A stretch of DNA of 64,000 nucleotides from Psococerastis gibbosa. Taxonomy: Eukaryota > Arthropoda > Insecta > Psocodea > Psocidae. Below are positions 62,301 to 64,000 of this stretch, piece by piece. Position numbers and translations under genes: made by a program. The notes under the pieces are model-generated. The model saw only the letters and a program-made list of their open reading frames with translations, searched no databases and had not been told where the DNA came from. The number at the start of each line of letters is the position of its first letter. The first letter of the stretch is position 1. The stretch covers positions 34,151,019 to 34,215,018 of the forward strand of contig OZ020491.1 in NCBI GenBank assembly GCA_963971405.1, in the 5' to 3' direction.

Positions 62301-64000
62301 GTAAATAGCTATTTTTCTTATTCTTGTCGAATGAATTTTTTTTAGCTACATTTACACCGATGAACACGCAGGAGCAATTGCTTAATGTTAAGTACAATAC
62401 AATGAGCCAAAATAAGCAAAATTAAGTTACCGTTATCATATCAAGACCTTTAAAAAAATAAAATAAGTAAATAGCTATTTTTTTTATTCTTGTCGAATGA
62501 ATTTTTTTTAGCAACATTTAAACCGATGAACACGCAGCAGCAATTGCTCAATGTTAATTACAATACAATGAGCCAAAATAAGCCAATTTAAGACACCCGT
62601 GTCATATCAAGACCTTTAAAAAAAATAAAAAAAGTATATAGCTATTTTTCGTATTCTTGTCGAATGAATTTTTTGTAGCTACATTTACACCGATGAACAC
62701 GCAGGAGCAAGTGGCCAATGTTAAGTACAATACAGTGAGCCTAAATAAGCAAAATTAAGACACCTATATCTTTTTAAGACCTTTAAAAAAAAAAAAATAA
62801 GTAAATAGCAATTTTTCTTATTCTTGTCGAATGAATTTTTTTTAGCTACATTTACACCGATGAACACGCAGGAACAATTGGTCAATGTTAAGTACAATAC
62901 AGTGAGCCAAAACAAGCAAAATTAAGACACCTTTTTTTTTTTAAAACCTTTAAAAAAATAAAATAAGTAAATAGCTATTTTTCAAATTCTTGTCGAATGA
63001 ATTTTTTTTAGCTACATTTACACCGATGAACACGCAGGAGCAATGGCTCAATGTTAATTACAATACAATGAGCCAAAATAAGCCAAATTAAAACACCCGT
63101 GTCATATCAAGACCTTTAAAAAAAATAAAATAAGTAAATAGCTATTTTTTTTATTCTTGTCGAATGAATTTTTTTTAGCAACATTTAAACCGATGAACAC
63201 GCAGGAGCAATTGCTCAATGTCAAGTACAATACAGTGAGCCAAAATAAGCAAAATTAAGACACCTACATCTTTTTTAAACCATTAAAAAAATAAAATATG
63301 TAAATAGCTATTTTTCTTATTCTTGTCGAATGAATTTTTTTTAGCTACATTTACACTGATGAACACGCAGGAACAATTGCTCAATGTTAATTACAATATA
63401 TTGAGCTAAAACAAGCCTAATTAAGACACCCGTGTCATATCAAGACCTTTAAAAAAAATAAAATAAGTAAATAGCTATTTTTCGTATTCTTGTCGAATGA
63501 ATTTTTTGTAGCTACATTTACACCGATGAACACGCACGAGCAAGTGGCCAATGTTAAGTACAACACATTGAGCCTAAATAAGCAAAACTAAGACACCTAT
63601 ATCTTTTTAAGACCTTTAAAAAAAATAAAATAAGTAAATAGCTATTTTTCTTATTCTTGTCGAATGAATTTTTTTTAGCTACATTTACACCGATGAACAC
63701 GCAGGAGCAATTGCTTAATGTTAAGTACAATACAATGAGCCAAAATAAGCAAAATTAAGACACATTTATCATATCAAGACCTTTAAAAAAATAAAATAAG
63801 TAAATAGCTATTTTTTTTATTCTTGTCGAATGAATTTTTTTTAGCAACATTTAAACCGATGAACACGCAGGAGCAATTGCTCAATGTTAATTACAATAAA
63901 ATGAGCCAAAATAAGCCAATTTAAGACACCCGTGTCATATCAAGACCTTTAAAAAAAATAAAATAAGTATATAGCTATTTTTCGTATTCTTGTCGAATGA
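59304..64000. repeat. 34-mer HOR, unit 3 (cut by the window end)
   Basis: About 4.7 kb, in register with units 1 and 2 through the second l monomer. The second k monomer (about 63703-63869) is full length, whereas its counterparts at 52.7 and 58.3 kb carry the 29-bp deletion, so this unit may have a different composition beyond the window. Confidence 0.9.
61799..61870. repeat. Truncated monomer q, copy 12
   Basis: 5534 bp after copy 11 and without the TTGATCC change, so that substitution is not fixed in the 34-mer family. Confidence 0.92.

Larger units (their letters stand above)
1..64000. repeat. Satellite DNA array, 165-167 bp monomer, about 384 copies
   Basis: The whole window is a head-to-tail tandem repeat. 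Landmarks recur in fixed order in nearly every monomer: GAGCAATTGCTCAATG, TACAATACAATGAGCC, GACCTTTAAAAAAA, TAGCTATTTTT, TTGTCGAATGAATTTT, AGCTACATTTACACCGATG and AACACGCAGG. Spacing read at positions 1, 167 and 333 is 166 bp. No inversion of orientation and no non-satellite insertion was seen, so no stretch is left unexplained. Base composition of a typical monomer is about 27% G+C. Such an array is normal for eukaryotic heterochromatin and, given its higher-order organisation, a centromeric or pericentromeric location is plausible but not shown. The family and the host were not recognised. Confidence 0.98.

Noticed and set aside
1..64000. CRISPR array
   Set aside because: Repeats are contiguous and 165-167 bp long, with no short repeats separated by unique spacers and no cas genes.
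1..64000. CENP-B box in the monomer
   Set aside because: The only TTCG contexts are TTTTTCGTATTCTTGTCG and its opposite strand CATTCGACAAGAATACG. Neither has A and CGGG at the required spacing.
1..64000. tRNA-like or Pol III element (ATTCGACAAG resembling a B box, T-run as terminator)
   Set aside because: Only the short TTCGA core matches the B box. There is no A box at a suitable distance, and no cloverleaf could be drawn.
1..64000. Bacterial iteron origin or plasmid repeat region
   Set aside because: About 384 monomers over 64 kb with multi-kilobase HORs and no coding sequence is not known from bacterial replicons.
1..64000. Telomeric repeats or an array end within the window
   Set aside because: No short G-rich repeat and no transition to unique sequence was seen at either edge; both edges cut through monomers.

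Overview
The window is one uninterrupted block of AT-rich satellite DNA. I found no convincing gene, RNA gene or transposon. A monomer of 165-167 bp repeats head to tail from base 1 to base 64000, roughly 384 times, always in the same orientation. A hand-counted typical monomer is about 27% G+C, with an A-tract near the middle, a T-tract about 51 bp further on, and several short palindromes. A megasatellite built from nucleosome-length monomers and multi-kilobase higher-order repeats (HORs) points to a eukaryotic centromere, pericentromere or other heterochromatic block. I do not recognise the family and cannot name the species.

Layout. (1) 1-8200: an older, heterogeneous part with many private substitutions and short duplications (a roughly 6-monomer block seen three times; a 720-bp block seen twice, 1670 bp apart). 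(2) 8300-18400: a transition zone with 903-, 2164- and 830-bp duplications, where the recognisable monomer types first appear. (3) 18440-27250: two tandem copies of a 4403-bp, 27-monomer HOR. (4) 27354-35052: two copies of a related 3.9/4.07-kb unit. (5) 35052-38533: blocks of 16 and 5 monomers. (6) 38770-47580: two copies of a 4398-bp, 27-monomer HOR. (7) 48234-64000: 2.85 copies of a 5534-5536-bp HOR of 34 monomers, cut by the window end.

To describe the HORs I gave letters a-r to 18 recurring monomer types; they are defined in the features by coordinates in one unit (50967-56502). The 34-mer reads a b c d e f g h i j k* l m | j k l m | n c d e f g h i j k l m | n o p q r. This is explained by nested unequal exchange on an 18-type ancestor (a to r). 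Three further types (s, t, u) occur only between 12.2 and 34.7 kb. Type q is a 72-bp stump of a monomer, followed by the out-of-register junction to r; it occurs 12 times and is the best anchor for comparing units. Its probable full-length ancestors lie in the left part of the window.

How it works as a system: there are no genes acting together. The left-to-right change from divergent to nearly identical units, the chimeric monomers at unit boundaries and the in-phase diagnostic substitutions record successive rounds of amplification and local homogenisation. All coordinates, type assignments and offsets were read by eye. Unit boundaries may be off by some tens of bases, and copy-to-copy identity was not computed.
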